The translations under genes were made by a program, and so were the position numbers. The notes beneath the pieces were generated by a model. That model was not told the origin of the DNA. It saw only the letters and a list, made by a program, of their open reading frames with translations, and ran no database searches. From Thauera sedimentorum (lineage in GTDB: Bacteria; Pseudomonadota; Gammaproteobacteria; Burkholderiales; Rhodocyclaceae): a DNA stretch of 64,000 nucleotides. Location: positions 682,001 to 746,000 of the forward strand of contig NZ_JACTAH010000001.1 of the NCBI RefSeq assembly GCF_014489115.1, in the 5' to 3' direction. Shown in pieces: positions 53,022 to 64,000 of this stretch; within the stretch, counting starts at the first letter, position 1; each line of letters opens with the position of its first letter.

Positions 53022-53831
53022 ATGCTTGCGAGCTTGAAACGGATCGTCGAATCCGCCCGCTTCCAGCACTTCATCGTTGCCGTCATCGTCATCAATGCCA
53101 TTACCCTGGGCCTGGAAACCTCGCCCACGATGATGGCGCAGGCGGGCGGGCTGTTGCTCGCGCTGGATCGTGCGGCGCTCATCGTGTTCGTGGTGGAGAT
53201 CGCCATGAAACTGATCGTCTATCGCTTCGGCTTCTTCCGCAGCGGCTGGAACGTGTTCGACTTCACTATCGTGGCGATCACCCTTGCGCCGGTCGGCGAG
53301 GGTTTTGCGGTGCTGCGCTCGCTGCGCATCCTGCGTGCCCTGCGTCTGGTATCGGTCATCCCGTCGATGCGCAAGGTGGTGAGCGCGCTGTTGCGCGCGA
53401 TCCCCGGCATGGGCTCGGTCGTCACCTTGTTGCTGCTGGTGTTCTATGTCGCTGCGGTGATGACCACCAAGCTGTTCGGGAGCGACTTTCCGGAATGGTT
53501 CGGCAGCATCGGGGCGTCCTTCTACACCTTGTTCCAGGTGATGACCCTGGAGTCATGGTCCATGGGCATTGCGCGCCCGGTGATGGAAGCTCATCCCTTT
53601 GCCTGGGTGTTCTTCGTCGCCTTCATCCTGCTGACGACGTTCGCGGTGCTGAATCTCTTCATCGCCATCGTGGTGGACGCGATGAGCGAGGTGGAGCACG
53701 AAGAGCAAGCGAAGACACGCGACCTGGTCGATGTCGATCACAACGAAGTGCTCACCGAACTCAGGGCGCTGCGTGCCGAACTGGCGGCGCTGAGGCAGGA
53801 GCAGGCGGCCGCCCGGCACGCAACATCATGA
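53022..53831 (+). CDS. Bacterial voltage-gated sodium channel
   Basis: The product has 269 residues with six membrane helices per subunit; four subunits form the channel. The S4 sensor reads LRSLRILRALRLVSVIPSMRKV with arginines at 99, 102, 105 and 108. The selectivity filter TLESWSM (175-181) is that of NaChBac-type sodium channels. A coiled coil closes the protein (EVLTELRALRAELAALRQEQ). The ATG at 53022 begins the amphipathic entry. It lies beyond the terminator of the TerC gene, so it has its own promoter. Confidence 0.93.
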   Translation: MLASLKRIVESARFQHFIVAVIVINAITLGLETSPTMMAQAGGLLLALDRAALIVFVVEIAMKLIVYRFGFFRSGWNVFDFTIVAITLAPVGEGFAVLRSLRILRALRLVSVIPSMRKVVSALLRAIPGMGSVVTLLLLVFYVAAVMTTKLFGSDFPEWFGSIGASFYTLFQVMTLESWSMGIARPVMEAHPFAWVFFVAFILLTTFAVLNLFIAIVVDAMSEVEHEEQAKTRDLVDVDHNEVLTELRALRAELAALRQEQAAARHATS

Positions 53832-53845
53832 GCCGGCAGTACCAT

Positions 53846-53871
53846 GAAAAACGCCCGGCTGTTGCCGGGCG
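53846..53871 (-). terminator. Terminator of the fumarase gene, shared with the channel gene
   Basis: On the minus strand an 8-bp stem CGCCCGGC/GCCGGGCG is followed by TTTTT. It lies between the converging fumarase and channel genes and can act for both. Confidence 0.8.
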
Positions 53872-53894
53872 TCGGGTGCCATGGGGGTGAGGTT

Positions 53895-55427
53895 TCAGGC
53901 CACCGCGACCGGGATCTTGCCGATCTTGGCCTGCCATTCCTTCGGGCCGGTGTTGTGCACGCTGGTGCCGTTGGAGTCGACCGCCACGGTCACCGGCATG
54001 TCCTGGACGGTGAATTCGTAGATCGCTTCCATGCCCAGGTCCTCGAAGCCGACCACCTTGGCCTCCTTGATCGCCTTGGACACCAGGTAGGCCGAGCCGC
54101 CCACCGCCATCAGGTAGGCGGACTTGTTGTCGCGAATGGCGTCGATCGCCACCGGGCCGCGCTCGGACTTGCCGATCATGGAGATCAGCCCGGTCTGCTC
54201 GAGCATCATGCGGGTGAACTTGTCCATGCGGGTGGCGGTGGTCGGGCCGGCGGGGCCGACGACTTCGTCGCGCACCGGGTCGACCGGGCCGACGTAGTAA
54301 ATCACGCGGTTGGTGAAGTCGACCGGCAGCTTCTCGCCCTTGGCCAGCATGTCCTGGATGCGCTTGTGCGCGGCGTCGCGGCCGGTGAGCATCTTGCCGT
54401 TGAGCAGCAGGATCTGGCCAGGCTTCCAGGAGGCGACTTCTTCGCGGGTCAAGGTGTCGAGGTTCACCCGGGTGGCGACATTGGTGTCGGCCTTCCAGGT
54501 GACGTCCGGCCAGTCTTCCAGCTTCGGGGTTTCCAGCTTGGCGGGGCCCGAGCCGTCGAGGTGGAAGTGCACGTGGCGGGTCGCCGCACAGTTCGGGATC
54601 ATCGCCACCGGCAGGCTGGCCGCGTGGGTGGGGTAGTCCATGATCTTGACGTCGAGCACGGTGGTCAGGCCGCCCAGGCCCTGGGCGCCGATGCCCAGGG
54701 CGTTGACCTTCTCCATCAGCTCCAGGCGCAGTTCCTCGACGCGGGTGAGGGCGGCGCCGCTGGCGGCCTTGGCCTTCAGTTCATGGATGTCCACCGGCGC
54801 CATCAGCGACTCCTTGGCGAGCAGCATGGCCTTCTCCGGCGTGCCGCCGATGCCGATGCCGAGGATGCCCGGCGGACACCAGCCGGCGCCCATGGTCGGC
54901 ACGGTCTTGATGACCCAGTCGACGATGGAGTCGGACGGGTTGAGCATGACCATCTTGGACTTGTTCTCCGAGCCGCCGCCCTTGGCCGCACAGATCACTT
55001 CCACATGGTGGCCGGGGACGATCTCGTAGTGGACCACCGCCGGGGTGTTGTCCCTGGAGTTCTTGCGGGCGCCGGCCGGGTCCAGCAGCACCGAGGCGCG
55101 CAGCTTGTTGTCCGGGTTGTTGTAGGCGCGGCGCACGCCTTCGTTGACCATGTCCTGGACGCTCATCTTGGCGTCCCATTTCACTTCCATGCCGACCTTG
55201 AGGAACACCACGGCGATGCCGGTGTCCTGGCAGATGGGGCGGTGGCCTTCGGCGCACATGCGCGAGTTGGTCAGGATCTGCGCGATCGCGTCCTTGGCGG
55301 CCGGGCTTTCCTCGCGTTCATAAGCTTCGCCCAGCGCCTTGATGTAGTCCAGCGGGTGGTAGTAGCTGATGTACTGGAAGGCATCCGCGACGGACTGGAT
55401 CAGGTCTTCTTCGCGAATCACGGTCAT
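53895..55427 (-). CDS. fumA: Class I fumarate hydratase
   Basis: A 510-residue iron-sulfur enzyme that interconverts fumarate and malate. Conserved cysteine regions are MCAEGHRPICQDTG, GAGWCPPGILGIGIGGTPEKA and IPNCAATRHVHFHLDG. The C-terminal part has DRVIYYVGPVDP-like and VGPAGPTTATRMDKFT strings. The ATG at 55427 has GGAG upstream; the longer frame to 55655 is not protein-like. It is divergent from acs across 258 bp. Confidence 0.95.
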   Translation of the reverse strand: MTVIREEDLIQSVADAFQYISYYHPLDYIKALGEAYEREESPAAKDAIAQILTNSRMCAEGHRPICQDTGIAVVFLKVGMEVKWDAKMSVQDMVNEGVRRAYNNPDNKLRASVLLDPAGARKNSRDNTPAVVHYEIVPGHHVEVICAAKGGGSENKSKMVMLNPSDSIVDWVIKTVPTMGAGWCPPGILGIGIGGTPEKAMLLAKESLMAPVDIHELKAKAASGAALTRVEELRLELMEKVNALGIGAQGLGGLTTVLDVKIMDYPTHAASLPVAMIPNCAATRHVHFHLDGSGPAKLETPKLEDWPDVTWKADTNVATRVNLDTLTREEVASWKPGQILLLNGKMLTGRDAAHKRIQDMLAKGEKLPVDFTNRVIYYVGPVDPVRDEVVGPAGPTTATRMDKFTRMMLEQTGLISMIGKSERGPVAIDAIRDNKSAYLMAVGGSAYLVSKAIKEAKVVGFEDLGMEAIYEFTVQDMPVTVAVDSNGTSVHNTGPKEWQAKIGKIPVAVA

Positions 55428-55685
55428 GGCGAGGTTCTCCGTAGTGAAGGGCGGGGCCGGCCCCGGACGGGGCGCATCGAAACCCGCAATTCTAGCACCG
55501 CGCGGCGCCCGCGCCGGGGAGCGGAGCCGGCGACGGCTCTGTAAGTCGTGTGTAAGATAGATATTCTTCAATAGCGCCCAGTTCGCGGTAGCAGGCGAAG
55601 AGAATCCCAAGGCTGGAGCCAACCAGCCAGCCCGCAGATCAAGGGCCAGATTCAACCTGATATTGAACGGTTAGGAGAGGAAAGC

Positions 55686-57656
55686 ATGTCCAACGAGCAG
55701 CAAACCCGCGTGTATCACCCGTCCGAAGAAGTGGTGAAGAATGCCGCGGTCTCCGGCATGGACGCCTACCTGGCGCTGTGCAAGGAAGCCGAGCAGGACT
55801 ACGAAGGCTACTGGGCCCGCCAGGCGCGCGAGCTGCTGGACTGGAAGGTGCCGTTCAACCAGGTGCTCGACGAGAGCAATGCGCCGTTCTTCAAGTGGTT
55901 CGCCGACGGCAAGCTGAACGCCTCCTACAACTGCCTGGACCGCAACGTCGAGAAGGGTCTGGGCGACAAGGTCGCCATCATCTTCGAAGCCGACGGCGGC
56001 GACGTCACCCGCGTCACCTACAAGGATCTGCTCGCCCGCGTCTGCAAGTTCGCCAACGCGCTGCGCGGCATGGGCGTCAAGAAGGGCGACCGCGTCGTCA
56101 TCTACCTGCCGATGTCGATCGAAGGCATCGTCGCCATGCAGGCCTGCGCCCGTATCGGCGCCACCCACTCGGTGGTGTTCGGCGGCTTCTCCGCCCAGGC
56201 GCTGCGCGACCGCATCAGCGACACCCAGGCTTCGGTGGTGATCACCTCCGACGGCCAGTTCCGCGGCGGCAAGGCCCTGCCGCTCAAGCCGATCGCCGAC
56301 GAGGCCATCTCGCTGGGCGGCTGCGAGTCGGTCAAGAACGTGGTGGTGGTCAAGCGCACCGGCGGTGATGTGACCATGGTCGCCGGTCGCGACCAGTGGT
56401 ACGCCGACCTGGTGGCCAGCCAGTCCGAGACCTGCGAACCCGAGTGGGTCGAGGCCGAGCATCCGCTGTTCCTGCTCTACACCTCCGGCTCCACCGGCAA
56501 GCCCAAGGGCGTTCAGCACTCCACCGGCGGCTACCTGCTGCAGGCGGTGCTGACCATGAAGTACACCTTCGACATCAAGCCCAACGACGTCTTCTGGTGC
56601 ACCGCCGACATCGGCTGGGTCACCGGCCACACCTACATCACCTACGGCCCGCTGGCCTGCGGCGCCACCGAGATCGTCTTCGAAGGCGTGCCCACCTATC
56701 CGGACGCCGGCCGCTTCTGGAAGATGATCCAGGACCACAAGGTCAGCATCTTCTACACCGCGCCGACCGCGATCCGTTCGCTGATCAAGGCCGCCGACAA
56801 CAACCCGGCGGTGCATCCGAACAAGTACGACCTCACCAGCCTGCGCATCCTGGGTTCGGTGGGCGAGCCGATCAACCCGGCGGCCTGGGAGTGGTACTAC
56901 GAGAACGTCGGCGGCTCGCGCTGCCCGATCGTCGATACCTTCTGGCAGACCGAGACCGGTGGCCACATGATCACCCCGCTGCCGGGCGTGACCCCGCTGG
57001 TGCCGGGCTCCTGCACGCTGCCCTTCCCGGGCATCATGGCCGCGGTGGTCGACGAGACCGGCACCGAAGTGCCCAACGGCCAGGGCGGCATCCTGGTGGT
57101 CAAGCGTCCGTGGCCGTCGATGATCCGCACCGTGTGGGGCGATGACGAGCGCTTCAAGAAGTCCTACTACCCGGACGACTTCAAGGGCAAGCTCTACCTC
57201 GCCGGCGACGGCGCCATCCGCGACAAGGACACCGGCTACTTCACCATTACCGGCCGTATCGACGACGTGCTGAACGTCTCCGGCCACCGCATGGGCACGA
57301 TGGAAATCGAATCCGCCCTGGTGGCCCACGAGAAGGTGGCCGAAGCCGCCGTGGTCGGCCGTCCGGACGACGTCACCGGCGAAGCCATCGTGGCCTTCGT
57401 GGTGCTCAAGGGGCCGCGCCCCACCGGCGACGAAGCCAAGGCCGTAGTCAAGGAACTGCAGAACTGGGTCGGTCACGAGATCGGCCCCATCGCCAAGCCC
57501 AAGGACATCCGCTTTGGCGAAAACCTGCCCAAGACCCGTTCGGGCAAGATCATGCGACGCCTGCTGCGTCAGCTGGCGAAGGGTGAGGAGATTACCCAGG
57601 ATACGTCGACCCTCGAGAATCCGGCGATCCTGGCGCAACTGAAGCACTCCGCCTGA
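55686..57656 (+). CDS. acs: Acetyl-CoA synthetase
   Basis: The product has 656 residues. It makes acetyl-CoA from acetate, ATP and CoA through acetyl-AMP. Motifs are [11 protein letters not shown] (P-loop), the TFWQTETGG adenylate site, and [12 protein letters not shown] with the catalytic lysine at about 621, which in relatives is controlled by acetylation. AGGAGAGG precedes the ATG. The genes downstream form an acetate sensing and uptake module. Confidence 0.97.
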   Translation: MSNEQQTRVYHPSEEVVKNAAVSGMDAYLALCKEAEQDYEGYWARQARELLDWKVPFNQVLDESNAPFFKWFADGKLNASYNCLDRNVEKGLGDKVAIIFEADGGDVTRVTYKDLLARVCKFANALRGMGVKKGDRVVIYLPMSIEGIVAMQACARIGATHSVVFGGFSAQALRDRISDTQASVVITSDGQFRGGKALPLKPIADEAISLGGCESVKNVVVVKRTGGDVTMVAGRDQWYADLVASQSETCEPEWVEAEHPLFLLYTSGSTGKPKGVQHSTGGYLLQAVLTMKYTFDIKPNDVFWCTADIGWVTGHTYITYGPLACGATEIVFEGVPTYPDAGRFWKMIQDHKVSIFYTAPTAIRSLIKAADNNPAVHPNKYDLTSLRILGSVGEPINPAAWEWYYENVGGSRCPIVDTFWQTETGGHMITPLPGVTPLVPGSCTLPFPGIMAAVVDETGTEVPNGQGGILVVKRPWPSMIRTVWGDDERFKKSYYPDDFKGKLYLAGDGAIRDKDTGYFTITGRIDDVLNVSGHRMGTMEIESALVAHEKVAEAAVVGRPDDVTGEAIVAFVVLKGPRPTGDEAKAVVKELQNWVGHEIGPIAKPKDIRFGENLPKTRSGKIMRRLLRQLAKGEEITQDTSTLENPAILAQLKHSA

Positions 57657-57743
57657 GAGCGGGGTTTCCGGTGACCGGCCCGCAAGAGGCCGGCCCGGCA
57701 GAATAATGAGGCAAGCCGGCACTGCCGGCATGGGGAGGAGGAG

Positions 57744-57774
57744 AAAGGCGCGCCGCAAGACGCGCCTTTTTTTT
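57744..57774 (+). terminator. Terminator after acs
   Basis: Stem AAAGGCGCG/CGCGCCTTT with an 8-nt loop, then eight T in a row. Confidence 0.93.
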
Positions 57775-57938
57775 CGCTGCCCGCAGCCCGTGCCCGTCCG
57801 GGCGGCTGCGGGCCGTCGCTATAATCGAATGGCCATCGGAGGGCGGCCCTGCGGCCGTCCGCCGCAGTGCCCGCAGGCGCCCGCGCGCGCCCGGGTTCGT
57901 GCTCGTTGCGGCGCAAGCCGTGGTCATGGAGGCGCACG

Positions 57939-58136
57939 ATGCGCAGAGGGCTCGCAGGACAGCGGCTGGTGGTGGTGTTCCTCGCCGGCGTCGTGCTGTT
58001 CAACTATCCGGTGCTGATGCTCTTCGACCGGCCGGAACTGCCGTTCGGCTTCCCGCTGCTGTATGTCTTCGTCTTCGTGGTGTGGGCGGCGCTGATCGCG
58101 CTGATCGCCTGGATCGCGGAGCGCGGTACGCGCTGA
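57939..58136 (+). CDS. Small membrane protein before the sensor kinase
   Basis: From the ATG at 57939 (GGAGG upstream) the product has 65 residues and two hydrophobic segments (LVVVFLAGVVLFNYPVLMLF and LLYVFVFVVWAALIALIAWI) with FDRPELPFGFPLLY between. A small protein of this shape commonly precedes transporter-like kinases and sodium symporters; it may be a subunit or insertion helper. The kinase starts 12 bp later. Confidence 0.78.
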   Translation: MRRGLAGQRLVVVFLAGVVLFNYPVLMLFDRPELPFGFPLLYVFVFVVWAALIALIAWIAERGTR

Positions 58137-58147
58137 AGGGAGCGAGG

Positions 58148-60919
<2,772 letters not shown>

Positions 60920-60939
60920 CGAGCGGGAGTGAGGCATAG

Positions 60940-61311
60940 ATGACCAAAAAAATTCTGATCGTCGACGATGAGCAAAACATCGTCATTTCCCTTGAATTCC
61001 TGATGAAACGCGAAGGCTACGAAGTCTCCATCGCCAACGACGGCGAGGAGGCGGTGGCCCGCATCCGCAGCGAGCAGCCCGACCTGGTGCTGCTCGACGT
61101 GATGATGCCCAAGAAGAGCGGTTTCGAGGTCTGTCAGGAGATCAAGTCCGACCCGGCGCTCAAGATGGTGCGCATCCTGATGCTCACCGCCAAGGGGCGC
61201 GACACCGAGGTGGCCAAGGGGCTGGCGATGGGCGCCGACGCGTACATGACCAAGCCCTTCTCCACCAAGGATCTGGTGGAAAAGGTACGCACCATGCTGT
61301 CGGAGCGCTGA
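60940..61311 (+). CDS. Receiver-only response regulator
   Basis: A 123-residue single receiver domain: acidic pair D9-D10, phospho-acceptor D53 (LVLLDVMMPKKSG), switch region LMLTAKG and TKPFSTKDL. There is no DNA-binding or enzyme domain. It follows the CrbS-type kinase by 20 bp and precedes the kinase-exonuclease fusion by 3 bp. It may act by protein contact, with the next protein or with a regulator elsewhere. Confidence 0.93.
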   Translation: MTKKILIVDDEQNIVISLEFLMKREGYEVSIANDGEEAVARIRSEQPDLVLLDVMMPKKSGFEVCQEIKSDPALKMVRILMLTAKGRDTEVAKGLAMGADAYMTKPFSTKDLVEKVRTMLSER

Positions 61312-61314
61312 CGC

Positions 61315-63504
61315 ATGCCGGCACGTACCCGCTTCATCCTTGCGGTGGTCGTGCTCGGCTTGCTGATGACCGGGCCGTTCCTGCTCACCGCGGTGCTGAT
61401 CTGGGCCGGCACGCAGGGCGCCGAGCGCGACACCCTGCTGCAGGTCATCGCCCCGCATCTGCCGCTGGGCACGCTGATCACCGCCTTCGGCTTCGCGCTC
61501 GGCGTGGTGGTGGTGCGCAACCTGTTCCGCCAGTACGTCAAGGGGCTGGACCGCCTGGGCGAGCAGCTGCGCCTGATGCTCAGCGCCAACCGTGACTTCC
61601 GCGTCAAGCCGTCCGGCCCGCCGGAAGTGCGCGCCGTGGTCAGCGTGGCCAATGAACTGGCCCAGCAGCGCGACGAGATGATGGACGACATCGAGGCGCA
61701 GATCGCCCGTGCCAAGAGCCGCGTCGAGGAAGAGAAGAACCGCCTTGCCGCGCTGATGTCCGAGCTCACCCAGAGCGTGGTGGTGTGCAATCTCGACGGC
61801 CGCATCCTGCTCTACAACCACCGCGCGCGCGCGCAGTTCCGTGCGCTGTCCGAAGCGCCCGGGGTGGCCGGCGGCGGCGAGCTGATCGGCCTCGGGCGGT
61901 CGATCTACACCGTGTTCGAGCGCAACCTGATCACCCACGCGCTGGAGACCATCCGCCAGCGCCTGCTGCGCAAGGCGGTGCAGCCGGTGGCCAACTTCGT
62001 CACCACCACCCGCAGCGGCCAGCTGATCCGGGTGCAGATGTCGCCGGTGCTCACCAACCCGCAGGCGGGCGAGGGCGGCGCGGAGGACGAGAACGGCGAA
62101 CGCGCGGTCACCGGCTTCATCCTGCTGCTGGACAACATCACCCGCGACTTCGAGAGCGAGTCGCGCCGCGACCAGATGGTGCACACCCTCACCGAGGGCA
62201 ACCGCGCCTCGCTGGCCAACGTGCGCGCGGCGGCCGAGATGCTGGACTACCCCGACCTGCAGGGCGAACTGCGCGAGCGCTTCCGCAAGGTGATCCGCGA
62301 CGAGGTGCAGGCCATGAGCGCCCGCCTGGACGATGCGGCCAGCGAGTTCGCCGACACGCTCAAGTCGCGCTGGCCGCTGGAGGACATGCTCGGCGCCGAC
62401 CTGATCTCCGCCGCCCAGCGCCGCATCGAGAGCGTGGTGGGACTGCCGACCAAGGTGGAGGAAGTCGACGAGACGCTGTGGATCAAGGTGGACAGCTTCT
62501 CGCTGCTGCAGGCGCTCACCTATCTCGCCAGCCGCCTGTCCGACGAGTTCGAGGTGCGCGAGGTGCGCTTCCGGCTGAGCGGTTCCGGCCGCCTGGTGCA
62601 CCTGGACCTGATCTGGTCCGGCCAGGCGATGAGCACCGAGACGGTGATGAGCTGGGAGCTGGAGCCGATGCGCTTTGCCGGCGAGAACAGCCCGCTGGCG
62701 GTGCGCGACGTCATCGACCGCCACGGCGGTGAGATGTGGCTGGAGCGCGAGAAGGTGCGCCACCGCGCCTTCTTCCGCATCCTGCTGCCGGCCGCGGTGC
62801 CGCAGGAGGCGCCCGAGCTGGGCGAGCCGCTGCGCCCCGAGAGCCGCCCCGAGTACTACGACTTCGACCTGTTCTCCTGGTCGGAGCGCGCCCATGCGCT
62901 GGACGACTGCCTGCTCACCGAGCTGGCCTACACGGTGTTCGACACCGAGACCACCGGGCTCAACCCCTCCGAGGGCGACGAGATCGTGCAGATCGGCGCC
63001 ACCCGCGTGCTCAACGGCAAGCTGCTGCGCCAGGAGTCCTTCGAGCAGTTGATCGATCCGCGTCGCCACATGCCGCGCCAGGCGGTGGAGATCACCGGCA
63101 TCACGCCCGACATGCTGCGCGGCCAGCCGGCCGTCGAGAAGGTGTTGCCGGCCTTCCATGCCTTCTCGGCGGACACCGTGCTGGTGGCGCACAACGCCGC
63201 CTTCGACATGCGCTTCTTGCAGCTGAAGGAGGAGGCCACCGGCCTGCGTTTCGACCAGCCGGTGCTCGACACCCTGCTGCTCTCCGCGGTGGTGCACCCC
63301 AACCAGGAATCGCACAGCCTGGATGCCATCGCCCAGCGTTTCGGCCTGACCAACGACGGCCGCCACACCGCGCTGGCCGATGCGGTGGTGACCGCTGAGG
63401 TTTTGATCAAGCTCATCCCGCTGCTCGCCGAACGCGGCATCCGCACCCTGCGCGAGGCGCGCGAGGCGGCGGAAAAGACCTTCTATGCGAGGCTGAAGTA
63501 CTGA
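61315..63504 (+). CDS. Degenerate sensor kinase fused to DnaQ-type exonuclease
   Basis: The product has 729 residues. Two membrane helices (about 7-30 and 50-68) flank a short loop; a HAMP-like linker and a PAS-like region follow (LAALMSELTQSVVVCNLDGRILLYNHRA). The kinase-like part has TEGNRASLANVRA (293-305) where a kinase H-box would read THELRTPLTSIRA, so the phospho-acceptor His is lost. The last 190 residues form a DEDDh exonuclease with all catalytic residues: D543 and E545 (FDTETTG), D631 (HNAAFDMRF), H684 and D689 (HTALADA). The substrate is unknown. The gene is joined to acetate sensing genes by spacing of 3 bp. Confidence 0.9.
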   Translation: MPARTRFILAVVVLGLLMTGPFLLTAVLIWAGTQGAERDTLLQVIAPHLPLGTLITAFGFALGVVVVRNLFRQYVKGLDRLGEQLRLMLSANRDFRVKPSGPPEVRAVVSVANELAQQRDEMMDDIEAQIARAKSRVEEEKNRLAALMSELTQSVVVCNLDGRILLYNHRARAQFRALSEAPGVAGGGELIGLGRSIYTVFERNLITHALETIRQRLLRKAVQPVANFVTTTRSGQLIRVQMSPVLTNPQAGEGGAEDENGERAVTGFILLLDNITRDFESESRRDQMVHTLTEGNRASLANVRAAAEMLDYPDLQGELRERFRKVIRDEVQAMSARLDDAASEFADTLKSRWPLEDMLGADLISAAQRRIESVVGLPTKVEEVDETLWIKVDSFSLLQALTYLASRLSDEFEVREVRFRLSGSGRLVHLDLIWSGQAMSTETVMSWELEPMRFAGENSPLAVRDVIDRHGGEMWLEREKVRHRAFFRILLPAAVPQEAPELGEPLRPESRPEYYDFDLFSWSERAHALDDCLLTELAYTVFDTETTGLNPSEGDEIVQIGATRVLNGKLLRQESFEQLIDPRRHMPRQAVEITGITPDMLRGQPAVEKVLPAFHAFSADTVLVAHNAAFDMRFLQLKEEATGLRFDQPVLDTLLLSAVVHPNQESHSLDAIAQRFGLTNDGRHTALADAVVTAEVLIKLIPLLAERGIRTLREAREAAEKTFYARLKY

Positions 63505-63583
63505 TGCGCCTGCCGGGCCGCGGCACAGGCAGGCGCCTGCAGGCGCGCGCGGGCGCCTGCGCCGCCGTTTGCAGCGGGGCGCG

Positions 63584-64000
63584 ATGAAGGGCGGCTCGCA
63601 GTTTTCCCACCAGCTGCGGCGCTACTACGCCTGGTATACCGGCAGCTTCCTGCTGTTCATCGGCCTGCTCGCGGTGGGCGAGTACCTGGGCATGTCCCAG
63701 GCGGCCATCGGCCACGTCTTCCTGTTCGCCACCATCCTCATCTACGCCGGCATCGGCGTGATGAGCCGCACCTCCGACGTGTCCGAGTACTACGTGGCCG
63801 GGCGCCGCGTGCCGGCGCTGTTCAACGGCATGGCCACCGCCGCCGACTGGATGAGTGCGGCTTCCTTCATCGGCCTGGCGGGCACGCTGTACTTTGCCGG
63901 CTTCGAGGGCCTGGCCTTCGTCACCGGATGGACCGGCGGCTTCGTGCTGGTGGCGCTGCTGCTCGCGCCCTACCTGCGCAAGTTCGGCCAATACACCATC
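63584..64000 (+). CDS. Sodium:solute symporter of the acetate (ActP/VC_2705) type, N-terminal part
   Basis: The first 139 residues are visible before the window ends. After a short cytoplasmic start come membrane segments (AWYTGSFLLFIGLLAVGEYLG, FLFATILIYAGIGVM) and the symporter signature SDVSEYYVAGRRVPALFNGMATAADWMSAASFIGLAGTLYFAG. This fits the acetate/propionate branch of the SSS family. Its position after acs and the acetate sensing genes supports acetate uptake. Confidence 0.88.
   Translation, partial: MKGGSQFSHQLRRYYAWYTGSFLLFIGLLAVGEYLGMSQAAIGHVFLFATILIYAGIGVMSRTSDVSEYYVAGRRVPALFNGMATAADWMSAASFIGLAGTLYFAGFEGLAFVTGWTGGFVLVALLLAPYLRKFGQYTI

Noticed and set aside
53844..55544. 566-codon open frame on the plus strand
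   Set aside because: Antisense to class I fumarase, which is complete and motif-rich.

Overview
The window reads as the chromosome of a high-GC, Gram-negative, facultatively denitrifying betaproteobacterium, most like the Thauera/Azoarcus group of Rhodocyclales. This is an inference from gene content (nirS-type nitrite reductase with the whole heme d1 set, cNor, a Dnr-type regulator, class I fumarase, acetate genes) and from protein style. No database search was possible.

Layout. 1-4.4 kb: 5' part of a PAS/heme-type chemoreceptor, a truncated integrase next to an initiator tRNA, and a LysR regulator divergent from an MFS transporter. 4.8-17.7 kb: an orphan OmpR-type response regulator, four helically phased GTGA repeats, then two translationally coupled genes. 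These encode a 2554-residue secreted protein built from tandem DUF11-like and SdrD-B-like domains, and a 1378-residue protein with an N-terminal OmpA-like domain and a C-terminal beta-barrel. 18.0-25.3 kb: a compact integrative element in the 3' end of tRNA-Thr(UGU). It has 49-bp att repeats, arm-type TGGCTACA repeats at both ends, an integrase, a RelE/HigB-type toxin-antitoxin pair, a RadC-like protein, small HTH proteins, an iteron-like array and a run of unknown small genes.

25.4-46.8 kb: the denitrification block. nirE diverges from nirS, which is followed by a NapC/NirT tetraheme cytochrome, a c-552-type cytochrome and a cupredoxin. Then come nirC-F-DL-G-H-J-N for heme d1. After two unknown genes, a minus-strand operon runs norE-norF-norQ-DUF4870 gene-polyferredoxin gene-norD-dnr, preceded by norCB. 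Four FNR/Dnr-type palindromes sit before nirS/nirE, nirC, norE and norC. Five REP-like palindromes based on GTAGGAGCGGCC lie between the genes of this block.

47-55.4 kb: an iron-type alcohol dehydrogenase, small unknown genes, a CNNM/CorC-type protein, a yybP-ykoY-type manganese riboswitch with terminator before a TerC-family gene that starts with TTG, a bacterial voltage-gated sodium channel, and class I fumarase. 55.7-64 kb: an acetate module. Acetyl-CoA synthetase is followed by a transporter-like sensor kinase (CrbS type), a receiver-only response regulator, a protein joining a degenerate sensor kinase to an intact DnaQ-type exonuclease, and the start of an acetate-type sodium symporter.

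The candidates I find most novel are the DUF11/OmpA-barrel pair with its phased upstream repeats, the pseudokinase-exonuclease fusion in the acetate locus, and the iteron-bearing tRNA-Thr island.
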